A program made the position numbers and the translations under genes. Positions 42,428-52,024 of a stretch of 64,000 nucleotides of DNA are shown in pieces. Each line of letters opens with the position of its first letter. Position 1 is the stretch's first letter. Origin of the DNA: Nafulsella turpanensis ZLM-10 (GTDB lineage: Bacteria > Bacteroidota > Bacteroidia > Cytophagales > Cyclobacteriaceae); assembly GCF_000346615.1 (NCBI RefSeq), contig NZ_ANNU01000008.1:152300-216299 (forward strand), written 5' to 3'. The notes beneath the pieces were generated by a model that was not told the origin of the DNA, ran no database searches, and saw nothing but the letters and a program-made list of their open reading frames with translations.

Positions 42428-43780
42428 ATGAAAAAGAAACAGGAATCGTTAAAAATATTTGTCGTTGAGGATGATATCTGGTACAGCGAACTCCTGTCTT
42501 ACCACCTCTCCCTCAACCCGGAGTATGAGGTGGCTCGTTTCCACACGGGTAAGGATTGCATGGCTAACCTCTACCTTAACCCGGATGTTATCTGCCTTGA
42601 CTATACCCTGCCCGATATTACGGGTGAAGAAGTGCTCAGGAAAATCAAGCAGCTCAACCCCGACATTCATGTGGTGATAATTTCCGGGCAGGAAAATATA
42701 AAAACGGCCGTAGACCTGCTCAAGCTGGGTGCCTACGATTACATTGTAAAAGATGAGGACACCAAAGATCGCCTCTGGATCACGATCAGCAATATTCGCC
42801 AAAACATAGGCCTGCGGGAGGAGATAAATTACCTGAAGGAGGAAATAGGAAAAAAATACGACTTCGAGAATATCATTGGTAATAGCGAAGCAATCAAAAA
42901 AACTTTCTCGGTAATTGAAAAGGCTGCAAAGAGTAAAATAACGGTTTCCATTAGCGGCGAAACAGGTACCGGTAAAGAAGTGGTAGCCAAGGCCATTCAT
43001 TACAACTCGGCCCGCCGGAATAAACCATTTATGGCCGTCAATATTACGGCCATTCCAAAAGAACTAATGGAGAGTGAGCTTTTTGGACACGAAAAAGGCG
43101 CTTTTACCGGAGCCCAAACCCGCCGTATTGGCCTTTTTGAAGAAGCCGATAAAGGAACCATTTTTCTCGATGAGATAGGCGAAATGGATATTAACCTGCA
43201 GGCAAAACTCCTGAGAGTACTGCAGGAAATGGAAGTAAAAAGAGTGGGTGGCAATAAGCCTGTTCCGATTGATGTACGTATTATCGTCGCCACCCATAAA
43301 AATCTGGCAGAAGAGGTAAAGAACGGGAATTTTCGGGAGGACCTGTATTACCGCCTGCTGGGTCTCCCTATTCAGCTTCCTCCCCTGCGCGAGAGAGGTA
43401 ACGACATTTTGCTGATTTCCAAGCACTATATCGACCTCTACTGCAAAGAGAACAAGATTAAGAAACTAAGCCTCAGCGCAAAATCGCAGACCAAATTGCT
43501 GGAGTACCCATTCCCCGGTAATATTCGTGAACTTAAAGCCATTATTGAACTGGCCTGCGTAATGGCCGAGGACGAAACCATTCAGGAAGAAAATATCATC
43601 TTTAATTCTACCTCCAGTATGGCCGATATTCTGGCGCAGGAATTAACCATGAAAGAATATAATCTTCGAATAATTCAGAGCTATCTGGAAAAGTACGACA
43701 GAAATGTGCTGCTGGTGGCTAAAAAACTTGGAATTGGTAAATCTACCATTTATCGTTTACTCCAGTCAAATAAGATTTAA
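42428..43780 (+). CDS. NtrC-family sigma54-dependent response regulator
   Basis: A 450-residue regulator. REC domain 1-125 with acidic residues in VVEDDIWYSE and phosphoacceptor Asp58 (ICLDYTLPD). An AAA+ domain spans about 145-385: Walker A SGETGTGKEVVAKAIHY, sigma54-contact loop GAFTGA, Walker B GTIFLDEIGEM, second region LLRVLQEMEVKRVGG. A Fis-type HTH is at the C-terminus (NVLLVAKKLGIGKSTIYRLL). It would activate sigma54 promoters when phosphorylated. No sigma54 site was seen in its neighbourhood. It is 174 bp from the H-NOX-like gene on the same strand, so the downstream hybrid kinase could be its partner. Confidence 0.93.
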   Translation: MKKKQESLKIFVVEDDIWYSELLSYHLSLNPEYEVARFHTGKDCMANLYLNPDVICLDYTLPDITGEEVLRKIKQLNPDIHVVIISGQENIKTAVDLLKLGAYDYIVKDEDTKDRLWITISNIRQNIGLREEINYLKEEIGKKYDFENIIGNSEAIKKTFSVIEKAAKSKITVSISGETGTGKEVVAKAIHYNSARRNKPFMAVNITAIPKELMESELFGHEKGAFTGAQTRRIGLFEEADKGTIFLDEIGEMDINLQAKLLRVLQEMEVKRVGGNKPVPIDVRIIVATHKNLAEEVKNGNFREDLYYRLLGLPIQLPPLRERGNDILLISKHYIDLYCKENKIKKLSLSAKSQTKLLEYPFPGNIRELKAIIELACVMAEDETIQEENIIFNSTSSMADILAQELTMKEYNLRIIQSYLEKYDRNVLLVAKKLGIGKSTIYRLLQSNKI

Positions 43781-43954
43781 GCTCCTACTACCGGAAATTC
43801 ATTCCCACAGAAGGAATGCTTTCCTTAATCATCAACCTTATACCCCCACATTCACCGAAAAGAAAATGAATAAACCAAAGAGGCACAGTTTTAGCTGCAT
43901 TTTCTCATTCGCCCGTTTGAACTTTGCTTTTTTATTTTAAAAATTTTTATTCTC

Positions 43955-44512
43955 ATGAAAGGGATTTTATTTACTGAGCTTATCGAATTAATTGAAGACC
44001 TTATGGGCCTGGAGTTTACCAACAGGGTAATTGAAGACGCCGGGCTCGAAAATGAAGGTGCTTTTACAGCTGTAGGTAATTATCCTTACCGGGAACTGGT
44101 AAAGCTTCTCGAGAGCCTGAGCAATCATGCACAAAATCCGAAGGGAGTCCTTTTAAAGGGATATGGAGAATGCCTGTTCCATCGGCTTAGTCCTAACTAT
44201 TCCGTGGAGCTCAGCCAGTTTCCCGATACTTTTAGCCTTTTAAGTCAATTAGAGAGTATCATGAAATTTGAGATTTACAAACTCAATCCGGAAGCCAGTA
44301 TTCCCAAGGTAACGGCGGCGCTCCGCAGCCCTACTCTTATGGAGGTACATTATGTTTCCGAGAAAAGGCTAAGTGAGCTGGTAGAAGGCCTTATTGTGGG
44401 TTGTATCAACTATTTCGACGAGCCCATTGAACTTCAGCGCGAAGATCTTAGCCCTGACCGCAAAAAGGTTCGTTTCCTTTTGCATAAAAAAGTGGCGTAT
44501 GAACGAAATTGA
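43955..44512 (+). CDS. H-NOX-like (heme NO-binding) domain protein lacking heme ligand
   Basis: The 185-residue protein spans a full H-NOX domain: MKGILFTELIELIEDLMG, FTAVGNYPYRELVKLLESL, LLKGYGECLFHRL and LVEGLIVGCINYF. H-NOX domains bind NO or O2 through a heme held by a histidine near residue 102. Here the equivalent position (29 residues before the conserved Tyr133) is Lys104, and there is no His between 77 and 131. The propionate-binding Y-x-S-x-R motif reads YVSEK, with Lys137 for Arg. It probably does not bind heme normally. It overlaps the hybrid kinase gene by 14 bp. Fold assignment is strong; loss of heme binding is an inference. Confidence 0.85.
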   Translation: MKGILFTELIELIEDLMGLEFTNRVIEDAGLENEGAFTAVGNYPYRELVKLLESLSNHAQNPKGVLLKGYGECLFHRLSPNYSVELSQFPDTFSLLSQLESIMKFEIYKLNPEASIPKVTAALRSPTLMEVHYVSEKRLSELVEGLIVGCINYFDEPIELQREDLSPDRKKVRFLLHKKVAYERN

Positions 44513-47500
44513 AGAATTAAAGAAAGCCCTGGCACGGGAGCGGAAAGCCCGGAAGGAAGCAGAGAAAATTATTGAAGTAAAATCTGCCGAGCTCTACCTC
44601 TCAAACCAGGAACTTAAACGTTTTAACAGCGACCTTGAGAAGGAAATCGCCCGCCGCACGCAGGAAGTAAAGGTGCTCGCCTTATTTCCGGAGGAAATCC
44701 CCGACCCGGTACTAAGAATTTCAAAATCAGGAGACATTGTTTATGCCAACCCGGCAAGCCAGCAAAGCCTGCTCCGCTACTTTGGACTTAAAATAGGCGA
44801 TGCCTACCCATCTCTTTTTGCTCCCGCCTTCAATAATGCCATTCAAACAGGTGAGCCGCAGAGCCAGGAATATACTATTAACGGATCCTGTTATTTAATC
44901 CATTTTTCAGGCCGCCAGGACTTAAACTACATAAACCTGCTGGCCCGCGATATTACCGACATCAAAAAAGCCCAGGCAGAACTTAGCCTGAGCGAAAAGC
45001 GCTATCGCCAAATCATCGAATCGGCCAGCGATATTATTTACAGAATCAATACCAAGGGGCTGCTTACCTATGTAAACCCTGTAGCCAGCCGCCTGCTGCA
45101 CTACAGCGAGGAAGAGCTCTTGAAAATGCACTTACAGGAGTTTGTTCCGGCCAGCCACCGGCAGAAAGTAGTTGATTTTTATGCACGGCAGTTCGAAAGC
45201 CGCACCCAAACAACCTACCTGGAGTTTCCAATACTGCTCAAAACCGGGAAGACCATTTGGATTGGCCAGAATGTACAACTTACCAAAACGGAGGGCAAAG
45301 CTGAGGAGTTTACTGCCCTGGCGCGTGATATTACAGATCGGAAGAAGGCTGAAGAAGCTCTCTACCTCACTTCCAGCAGGCTTTCTACCCTTATACGTAA
45401 CCTGCATACCGGCATACTGGTGGAAGATGAGAATAACAAAATTGTACATGTAAACGAGCGATTCTGTAAAATTTTTGGCCTGGCGGAGGAAGCCGAATTT
45501 CTTGGAGAAGACAGCCTAAAACTGGCGGAGGGAGTAAAACAAAAGTTTGCCACGCCCGATGCTATGGTGCAGGAAATTCAGCAGCTCCAGAAAAAAAGAA
45601 AACTACTGGCAGGCCAGGAGGTAAAATTAGCCGATGGTCGAATTATGGAGCGCGACTATGTACCTATTTTAGCCGGCAGGGAAACATTAGGTCACCTTTG
45701 GCAATTCCGTGATGTTACAGAAAAGAAAAAATCGGAAGCGAAGTTGATGGAAAGCCAGGCGGCTCTGCTGGAGGCACAGGAGCTGGCAAACCTTGGCCAC
45801 TGGGAGTTTAATTTACAAACTAAAAAACTTTCCCTCTCCAGGCAAATTTATCGCCAGCTCAATATTCCCGAAAAGGGCTTTCTTACCGAACAGGAGGCGC
45901 GTAAATTCACCCATCCTGCCGACCAGGAAAAGCTTGAACAGGAAGTACAAAAGTCCGTTAAAGAAGGTTTCTGTAGTTTCGAGTACAGAATTAAAAGATA
46001 CGGCGGCGAAATCCGCTATCTGCAGCTCACTATAAAACCGGAAAGGGACGAAAACGGCGAGCTTAAATATTTTTATGGTACCTCACTTGATATTACAGAC
46101 CTCCGCAAAACCGAAGCACAGTTAAAAGAAAGTGAGGAACGCTTTAACCTGGCAGTACAGGGCAGTAATGATGGCATCTGGGACTGGGATGTAGAGGAGC
46201 AGACAATTTACCTTTCGCCCCAGTGGAAAAAAATGTTCGGCTATCAGGAAGATGAGCTGCCCAGCACTTACGAAACCTGGGTGAGTCTTCTCCACCCGGC
46301 AGAAAAAGAGCAGGTACTGGGGAGGCTGCAGGAATATATGAAAGGAAGTATACCCCAGCTACAATTTGAGTCGCGTATGCGGCATAAAGATGGTTCCTAC
46401 CGTACAATCCGTACCCGGGGAATTATGCTCAAAGATGCCAAAGGAAAGCCGGTACGCATAGTAGGCAGCAATACGGATATCACAGAACAGAAGAATACCG
46501 AGCGGCACCTGCACAAAAACCTAAAGCAACAGAAGCTGCTATCCGACATTTCCTTTCTCTTCAGCTCTGTAATGGAAGACCTGCATGACCCTATCAATCT
46601 TGCACTGGAAAAGTTAGGCAGGCATACCGATGTAAGCAGGGTATACATTTTTGAAGACAGCCTCGACGGGGTTTTTACCACCAACACCTTTGAATGGTGC
46701 AGCAGAAATGTACAACCCCAGATTGAGAATATGCAAAACATCCCTTACTCTGTTATCCCTTCTTTTAAGCGCAGGACCCTCAGAGGAGGCCTTATATGCA
46801 ACGACATCAGGCAGCTGCCCGAAGACATGCAGGAGATTCTGGAGCCGCAGGAAATAAAATCTATCATGGCTTTCCCCATTTTTGTAAAGAAGAAATATCG
46901 TGGCTTTGTAGGCTTCGATAACTGCCGCCAGTACAGGGAATGGGAAGAGTCGGAAGTCCAGCTGCTCAAGACGTTCACCCACCTGCTGGGCAATGTTTTT
47001 GAACGTCAGGAGGCCGAAGGGCAGATACTAGCCAGCGAAGAAAAGTATCGTTCGGCCGTCGATAATCTTACTGAGGTTATATTCCAGACAGATGAAAAGA
47101 GTTTTCTTACCTTCCTCAACCCTGCCTGGACGGATATTACTGGATTTGCCATGGAGGAAAGCCTGGGCCATAACCTGCTGGATTATATCCATATAGAAGA
47201 TCGCATCGAAATGGATGAGCTCTACGATCTGCTTATGGAGCAGAAAATTGACTTCTGCCGACAGATGCTGCGGCTAATTACTAAAACCGGGGAAATCCGC
47301 TGGATTGAGGTGTATGCCCGTGTAACGCTCGACCAGTTTAACCAGATGGAAGGAATTTCCGGTACACTCAATGACGTTACCGACCGTAAACTGGCCGAAG
47401 AAGCCCTGATACTGGCAAAAGAACAGGCCGAGCAGGCCTCGCAGGCTAAAGCGCAGTTCCTTTCGACCATGAGCCACGAAATTCGCACGCCTATGAACGG

Positions 47501-49040
47501 CGTTATCGGTATCACCAACCTGCTACTGAAAGAACAGCCACGGCCTGATCAGCTAAGGAACCTGAAACTTCTGAAATTTTCAGGCGAAAACCTGCTCTAC
47601 CTGCTCAACGACATACTCGATTTCAGCAAAATAGAAGCAGGAAAGGTTACTTTCGAAGAGGTAGACTTCAATATTAAAACCCTGCTTAGCGGCATTAAGC
47701 AATCGCTGGGTACACGTGCCAATGAAGACAAGGACATCAGGCTCAGAATGCTTACTGATGATGAAATGCCTGAAATGTTGCTGGGCGATCCTACCCGCCT
47801 TTCCCAGATACTTAATAACCTCATTGGTAATGCCATTAAGTTTACTGAAAAAGGAAGTGTTACTTTAACGGTAGATGTGCTGGAGAAAAATAAGCAGGAG
47901 GTGGTACTGGAGTTTTCGGTACGCGATACCGGCATTGGAATTCCGCAGGAGAAGCTGGAGCATATTTTCGACAGCTTCTCCCAGGCAAGCTCCGATACAA
48001 CGCGTAAATATGGTGGTACCGGTTTAGGCCTGGCAATCACCAAAAAGCTGTTAGAGCTGCAGGGCAGCAAGATTAGGGTAGAAAGTGAACTGGGAGTCGG
48101 CAGCAAGTTCTACTTCCAGCTAAGTTTTAAACAAAGCAAGACAAAACCTGAGGAAGAAAGCCTGTATCAGCCGGTAAGTAATGGAACCCACAGCCTTCAG
48201 GGCCAGCAGATTTTACTCGTAGAGGATAACCCGGTTAATGTAGTCGTAGCGTCCCAGTTTCTGGGAGACTGGGGTGCCCGGATAGTAGTAGCGGAAAATG
48301 GTGAGCAGGCCCTGCAGCATATCGAGCAGGAATCTTTTTGCCTGGTCCTCATGGACCTGCAGATGCCTGTAATGGATGGATATGAAGCCACCCGCCATAT
48401 CCGGAAAAAGTACAGCAGCGAAGAACTTCCTATTATTGCCCTTACCGCCGATGCCATGCAGGGAGTAAGAGAGCAGATTTTCGCCAACGGCATGAATGAC
48501 TATGTAAGTAAGCCTTTTACACCCGATGATTTACATAAAAAAATAGTCAAACACATGAAATGGCGTGTAAATCCGGAGCAGGAAGGCAGTCCGCTTTGCT
48601 CCACTCCTGTAACAGAGCCTGCTATGGCAGTTAAACCTGCTTTAGCCGAAACAGCTACAGAAGTGCCAGAAACTATTCCGGCAGTGACCGAAAAAGAACC
48701 GAAGCTCTACAGCCTCGACAAACTATATGAGCAGACAGGCGGCAACAGTGAATTCGTAAAAAGAATGGTTACCATCTTTGTAGAAACAAGTCCGGCAATG
48801 CTGGACGAAATGCTGGGGATTTCCGGAGAAAGGGAGCTTAAAACGACCCGGGCTCTGGCTCATAAACTCAAACCCTCTATCGATATGCTCGGAATAGAAA
48901 AAGAAAGAGAGCGGGTAAGGGCTATAGAAAAAATGGAGTACAACACTTTCCGGTCAGACGAAGGGAAAGAAACCATTCAGCAGTTTACCGATACCATTCG
49001 GGAAGTACTAAGGCAATTGAAGGAAAATGAGAATTTATAA
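44499..49040 (+). CDS. large cytosolic hybrid histidine kinase (multi-PAS/GAF, REC, Hpt)
   Basis: A 1513-residue sensor kinase with no membrane helix. A coiled coil (1-55) is followed by five PAS domains (about 60-155, 163-282, 288-412, 420-540, 545-665), a GAF domain (about 678-842), a sixth PAS (846-967), HisKA with His993 (STMSHEIRTPMNG), a HATPase_c domain (N-box LNNLIGNAIKF, G-boxes DTGIGIP, GGTGLGLAI), a REC domain with Asp1286 (LMDLQMPVMDG) and an Hpt domain with His1455 (LAHKLKPS). The start at 44499 lies inside the H-NOX gene (14-bp overlap). This looks like an H-NOX/hybrid kinase pair of the HnoX-HnoK type, extended by a phosphorelay. The likely target is the NtrC-type regulator at 42428. 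Confidence 0.93.
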   Translation: MNEIEELKKALARERKARKEAEKIIEVKSAELYLSNQELKRFNSDLEKEIARRTQEVKVLALFPEEIPDPVLRISKSGDIVYANPASQQSLLRYFGLKIGDAYPSLFAPAFNNAIQTGEPQSQEYTINGSCYLIHFSGRQDLNYINLLARDITDIKKAQAELSLSEKRYRQIIESASDIIYRINTKGLLTYVNPVASRLLHYSEEELLKMHLQEFVPASHRQKVVDFYARQFESRTQTTYLEFPILLKTGKTIWIGQNVQLTKTEGKAEEFTALARDITDRKKAEEALYLTSSRLSTLIRNLHTGILVEDENNKIVHVNERFCKIFGLAEEAEFLGEDSLKLAEGVKQKFATPDAMVQEIQQLQKKRKLLAGQEVKLADGRIMERDYVPILAGRETLGHLWQFRDVTEKKKSEAKLMESQAALLEAQELANLGHWEFNLQTKKLSLSRQIYRQLNIPEKGFLTEQEARKFTHPADQEKLEQEVQKSVKEGFCSFEYRIKRYGGEIRYLQLTIKPERDENGELKYFYGTSLDITDLRKTEAQLKESEERFNLAVQGSNDGIWDWDVEEQTIYLSPQWKKMFGYQEDELPSTYETWVSLLHPAEKEQVLGRLQEYMKGSIPQLQFESRMRHKDGSYRTIRTRGIMLKDAKGKPVRIVGSNTDITEQKNTERHLHKNLKQQKLLSDISFLFSSVMEDLHDPINLALEKLGRHTDVSRVYIFEDSLDGVFTTNTFEWCSRNVQPQIENMQNIPYSVIPSFKRRTLRGGLICNDIRQLPEDMQEILEPQEIKSIMAFPIFVKKKYRGFVGFDNCRQYREWEESEVQLLKTFTHLLGNVFERQEAEGQILASEEKYRSAVDNLTEVIFQTDEKSFLTFLNPAWTDITGFAMEESLGHNLLDYIHIEDRIEMDELYDLLMEQKIDFCRQMLRLITKTGEIRWIEVYARVTLDQFNQMEGISGTLNDVTDRKLAEEALILAKEQAEQASQAKAQFLSTMSHEIRTPMNGVIGITNLLLKEQPRPDQLRNLKLLKFSGENLLYLLNDILDFSKIEAGKVTFEEVDFNIKTLLSGIKQSLGTRANEDKDIRLRMLTDDEMPEMLLGDPTRLSQILNNLIGNAIKFTEKGSVTLTVDVLEKNKQEVVLEFSVRDTGIGIPQEKLEHIFDSFSQASSDTTRKYGGTGLGLAITKKLLELQGSKIRVESELGVGSKFYFQLSFKQSKTKPEEESLYQPVSNGTHSLQGQQILLVEDNPVNVVVASQFLGDWGARIVVAENGEQALQHIEQESFCLVLMDLQMPVMDGYEATRHIRKKYSSEELPIIALTADAMQGVREQIFANGMNDYVSKPFTPDDLHKKIVKHMKWRVNPEQEGSPLCSTPVTEPAMAVKPALAETATEVPETIPAVTEKEPKLYSLDKLYEQTGGNSEFVKRMVTIFVETSPAMLDEMLGISGERELKTTRALAHKLKPSIDMLGIEKERERVRAIEKMEYNTFRSDEGKETIQQFTDTIREVLRQLKENENL

Positions 49041-49055
49041 ACTACTGTTTCCGCT

Positions 49056-49097
49056 AAAAAAGAGGCCCCACCGAAGAAATAGTGAGGCCTCTTTATA
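49056..49097. terminator. bidirectional terminator between hybrid kinase and glycosidase genes
   Basis: AAAGAGGCC (49059-49067) pairs with GGCCTCTTT (49086-49094) around a loop that itself includes CCAC/GTG. T-run is stronger on the minus strand. It separates convergent genes. Confidence 0.8.
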
Positions 49098-49124
49098 TGA
49101 ATTGTCGCTTCTCTGTAAGTGAAT

Positions 49125-51830
49125 CTACTCCTCAAGTTTAATGACTCTCAGCTGGTCCAGCATGGCACGGTTTACATCAACATTCATGTTTTCGTTGAAG
49201 GGTTCAAATACCAGGCTAAGCTCATTTACACCTTCCTTCAGTTCCGCCTCCACTGCATTACTCCACCCCCAGTTCGACCACTCATCGGTTCCACGCTGCG
49301 GAAATACTACGGTCGATACATATTCGCCATTGAGCAGCAAGGTGCGGATAGCCGCTTTATTGTCGGTATTGATGGGTCCGCTGCCGTTGCTGTAGCGGAA
49401 ATCCAACAGGTAAGTTCCTGCTTCCGGTACTTTTATTCTTAAAGGAATATGTAGGTTCTCCTGTTTGCTGATTTCCACAAAGCCTTCTCCACTGAAACCT
49501 GCCAAATCAAGTCCTGCCCGAGGGGCGAAATTTTCCAGCTCGAATGTCAGCACTTCTGTTTTATCGGTTACCACCACCGGCTCACTTAAAAAGGAAGCCA
49601 CTCCATTTTCATCAACCGCGGCTACCTGCAGCTCGGCATAGGCAGGCAGCGAAGAAGGAGAAAGGTAGGTTTCCTCAGTAGCCTCTACCTCTTTCCCATT
49701 TACCCATACCTGGTACTGGCTAGCATTTTCAATTGCCTTCCACTGCAGCTTTCCTTCTTGCCATACAGCAATGGGTGTTTCGGGTGCGGTATAGTTTTCC
49801 CGGAGGTTAAACTCCTCCTCCTCAAAACCTCCATTTACCAGGGTAATGGCAATGGTATGGTTCCCTTCCAAATCAGCCGGTATAAAAGGCTCCTCCAGCG
49901 GCTCCCCGTCAAGGTAAATACTGTGGATACTGTTACCCCAGCCCTCAAGCTGAATTTCAAGTACAGCATTACGGTAGCGGAAATTGCTCAGCAGCCGCTC
50001 TCCCGCATAGGATTCAGGCACTGCAGGCTCAAAATATATACCATCGGGTTCGAACCGCATGCCGTAAAACACCCGGTATACCATGGCGAGATTCCCTGCC
50101 ACGCTCCATAACTGACGATCGGAATTGATTTCGGTTCCTTTAAAATCACCGGTCTCGACCACCATATTTTCCTTGTTAGTCAGGAAAAGAGCAGCCGCAC
50201 GATAGAGGGCAGCCAGCCCCTGCTCCAGGGCCGCTTCGTTACCAACTTTCGCTGCGGCCCAGTTCCAGTAGGCCTGCACGAAAGGCCAGATGCCATTATT
50301 GTGGTAAGGCGGTATTCCCGGAATCTGCGGGAAAATACTGGGGACACCAAAAGGAACTACCGGCGTGTTTTCCACTACCTCTTCTCTTCTTTCCTCATCG
50401 CCCACCTCAAACAGTACACTTAAAGATTCTCCCAATGCTTCAGCCCTTGGCGACAGGGCCAGGTAATGGTTTCCGTACAGGTATTGGCCATAATACCCTT
50501 TATCCTCTACCCATAGGTATTTATTGATGCCTTCTTTTACCCCTTCTGCAATCTTCTGGTATTTCTCCCCATCTTCACCTAAAATCTCAGCCATTTGTGC
50601 CAGAATACGGTAAGTCTGGTAATGTACAACATTGGTGCCCAGGTTCTCGCTTTTATAAATATCAATGGGTTCCATCCAGCGGGGGTAACTCTGCTTACGC
50701 CAGTCGAGGAAGCTCGACTCCCCCAGGAACAGCCCTGTTTCTTCATCATAAGCAACCTTCAGGTCATCTTCGGCCGAATTTCGGATTATTTCATATGCCT
50801 GCCGGAGCCACTCCTCATCGCCGGTAACTTTGTATACCTCCCATGCCGCAAGGGCCCAGGTGGTACGGTCGGTCGATACAGGCCATGAACCACCGGTACC
50901 GGTATCCTGAATAATACGGTTGCGATTGACCTTCCGCATCAGGCTGTTCCTGCTCACTTCCGGCTCAATAGCTGCCAGGGCCAGCAAAATACTGTAGCTG
51001 ATGTCGCGGGTCCATACGCCATTCCACTGTTCACCCGCCATAAAGGTATTGTCGGGCCGTATGTCCAGCTTCAGTTCCTCCAGCGAAAGGTTGTACAGGG
51101 CATCAAGCAGCAACTGTTCGGAGCGGTACTGTGGATACTCCGATACATCTTCCTGCAACTCCCATCGCTTGGCTGTAAAGTTCTCCGGATTATATTGATT
51201 GAGTGTAAGGGTGGTTTCATAAATACCATCACCGTCATGGTCGGTTAGCTGCATCCCCTCGCGGCTGGGAAGATTTTCGAAGTCCCAGCTCAAGGGTTCG
51301 GCATTTCCGGCTACATAAACACCCTTAAAGTCTTCCTTATACACCCGCTCACCCGCGTAGGTTTCGTAATACCCCTGCTTTTCAAACGCCTCCAGCACAG
51401 GACTCATGTCGAGCCTGATTCTAAACCTGGTATTCGGTTCCAGGAAGCTGTCCTGCGGCACTGCAGTGGTATCCACATATCTTTCACCAAAGCGGATAAC
51501 AGGCGTAACAGCCCCTCCCTGTTCAGGATAAAGGACCATAAAATGGTCGCTGCCGGGCGGCAATTCATTATCCTTTCCGTTGATGCTGAATTTGAACATA
51601 ACGCCCCGGCTATGCCTTTCATTGGCCGGGCTCTGGTAGTTCGATATCATGGAGGTAGGGCTAATCGCCGCGGCCTCAAACAGCCCCTGCGTTACCCGGT
51701 CTGCATACACATCATATATTTCAGACTCATATAATACCTGATCACTCATGGTTTCGCTGTTTTCGTTTCCAACCTTTGTACAGCTAACTAAGCTCACCAA
51801 TAAAATGGTTGTGAGTTTTTGTATTTTCAT
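49125..51830 (-). CDS. lipoprotein six-hairpin glycosidase (GH63/glycogen-debranching-like) with CBM-like C-terminus
   Basis: A 901-residue protein with a lipoprotein signal (lipobox LVSC, Cys17). The N-terminal beta domain (30-240) precedes an (alpha/alpha)6 barrel (about 255-620: WNGVWTRDISYSILLAL, GSWPVSTDRTTWALAAWEVYK, LDWRKQSYPRWMEP, HNNGIWPFVQAYWNWAA), the MGH/trehalase/GH63-like fold. A barrel-linked beta stretch, a fibronectin-like segment (QYQVWVNGKEV) and a CBM6/35-like domain at the C-terminus follow. It likely hydrolyses an alpha-linked glycan at the cell surface; exact substrate is not inferable. Bacteroidota annotate similar proteins as glycogen debranching. Confidence 0.84.
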   Translation of the reverse strand: MKIQKLTTILLVSLVSCTKVGNENSETMSDQVLYESEIYDVYADRVTQGLFEAAAISPTSMISNYQSPANERHSRGVMFKFSINGKDNELPPGSDHFMVLYPEQGGAVTPVIRFGERYVDTTAVPQDSFLEPNTRFRIRLDMSPVLEAFEKQGYYETYAGERVYKEDFKGVYVAGNAEPLSWDFENLPSREGMQLTDHDGDGIYETTLTLNQYNPENFTAKRWELQEDVSEYPQYRSEQLLLDALYNLSLEELKLDIRPDNTFMAGEQWNGVWTRDISYSILLALAAIEPEVSRNSLMRKVNRNRIIQDTGTGGSWPVSTDRTTWALAAWEVYKVTGDEEWLRQAYEIIRNSAEDDLKVAYDEETGLFLGESSFLDWRKQSYPRWMEPIDIYKSENLGTNVVHYQTYRILAQMAEILGEDGEKYQKIAEGVKEGINKYLWVEDKGYYGQYLYGNHYLALSPRAEALGESLSVLFEVGDEERREEVVENTPVVPFGVPSIFPQIPGIPPYHNNGIWPFVQAYWNWAAAKVGNEAALEQGLAALYRAAALFLTNKENMVVETGDFKGTEINSDRQLWSVAGNLAMVYRVFYGMRFEPDGIYFEPAVPESYAGERLLSNFRYRNAVLEIQLEGWGNSIHSIYLDGEPLEEPFIPADLEGNHTIAITLVNGGFEEEEFNLRENYTAPETPIAVWQEGKLQWKAIENASQYQVWVNGKEVEATEETYLSPSSLPAYAELQVAAVDENGVASFLSEPVVVTDKTEVLTFELENFAPRAGLDLAGFSGEGFVEISKQENLHIPLRIKVPEAGTYLLDFRYSNGSGPINTDNKAAIRTLLLNGEYVSTVVFPQRGTDEWSNWGWSNAVEAELKEGVNELSLVFEPFNENMNVDVNRAMLDQLRVIKLEE

Positions 51831-52024
51831 TCGTTACAACTTATAAAAATTTACCGGACTGCTAATATAGCACATCTGATACAGAAAAGTTTTAGGTATC
51901 CGGGAAGCGTTTCTGCTATTCAACAGCTGTTGAAGGAAGTTATCCCTCTAAATCGTTAAATTTCTTTATTTTTATTAAATTACCCTGCCAGCGTACCATT
52001 TTTACATCTAAATAAAAGAGAGAC

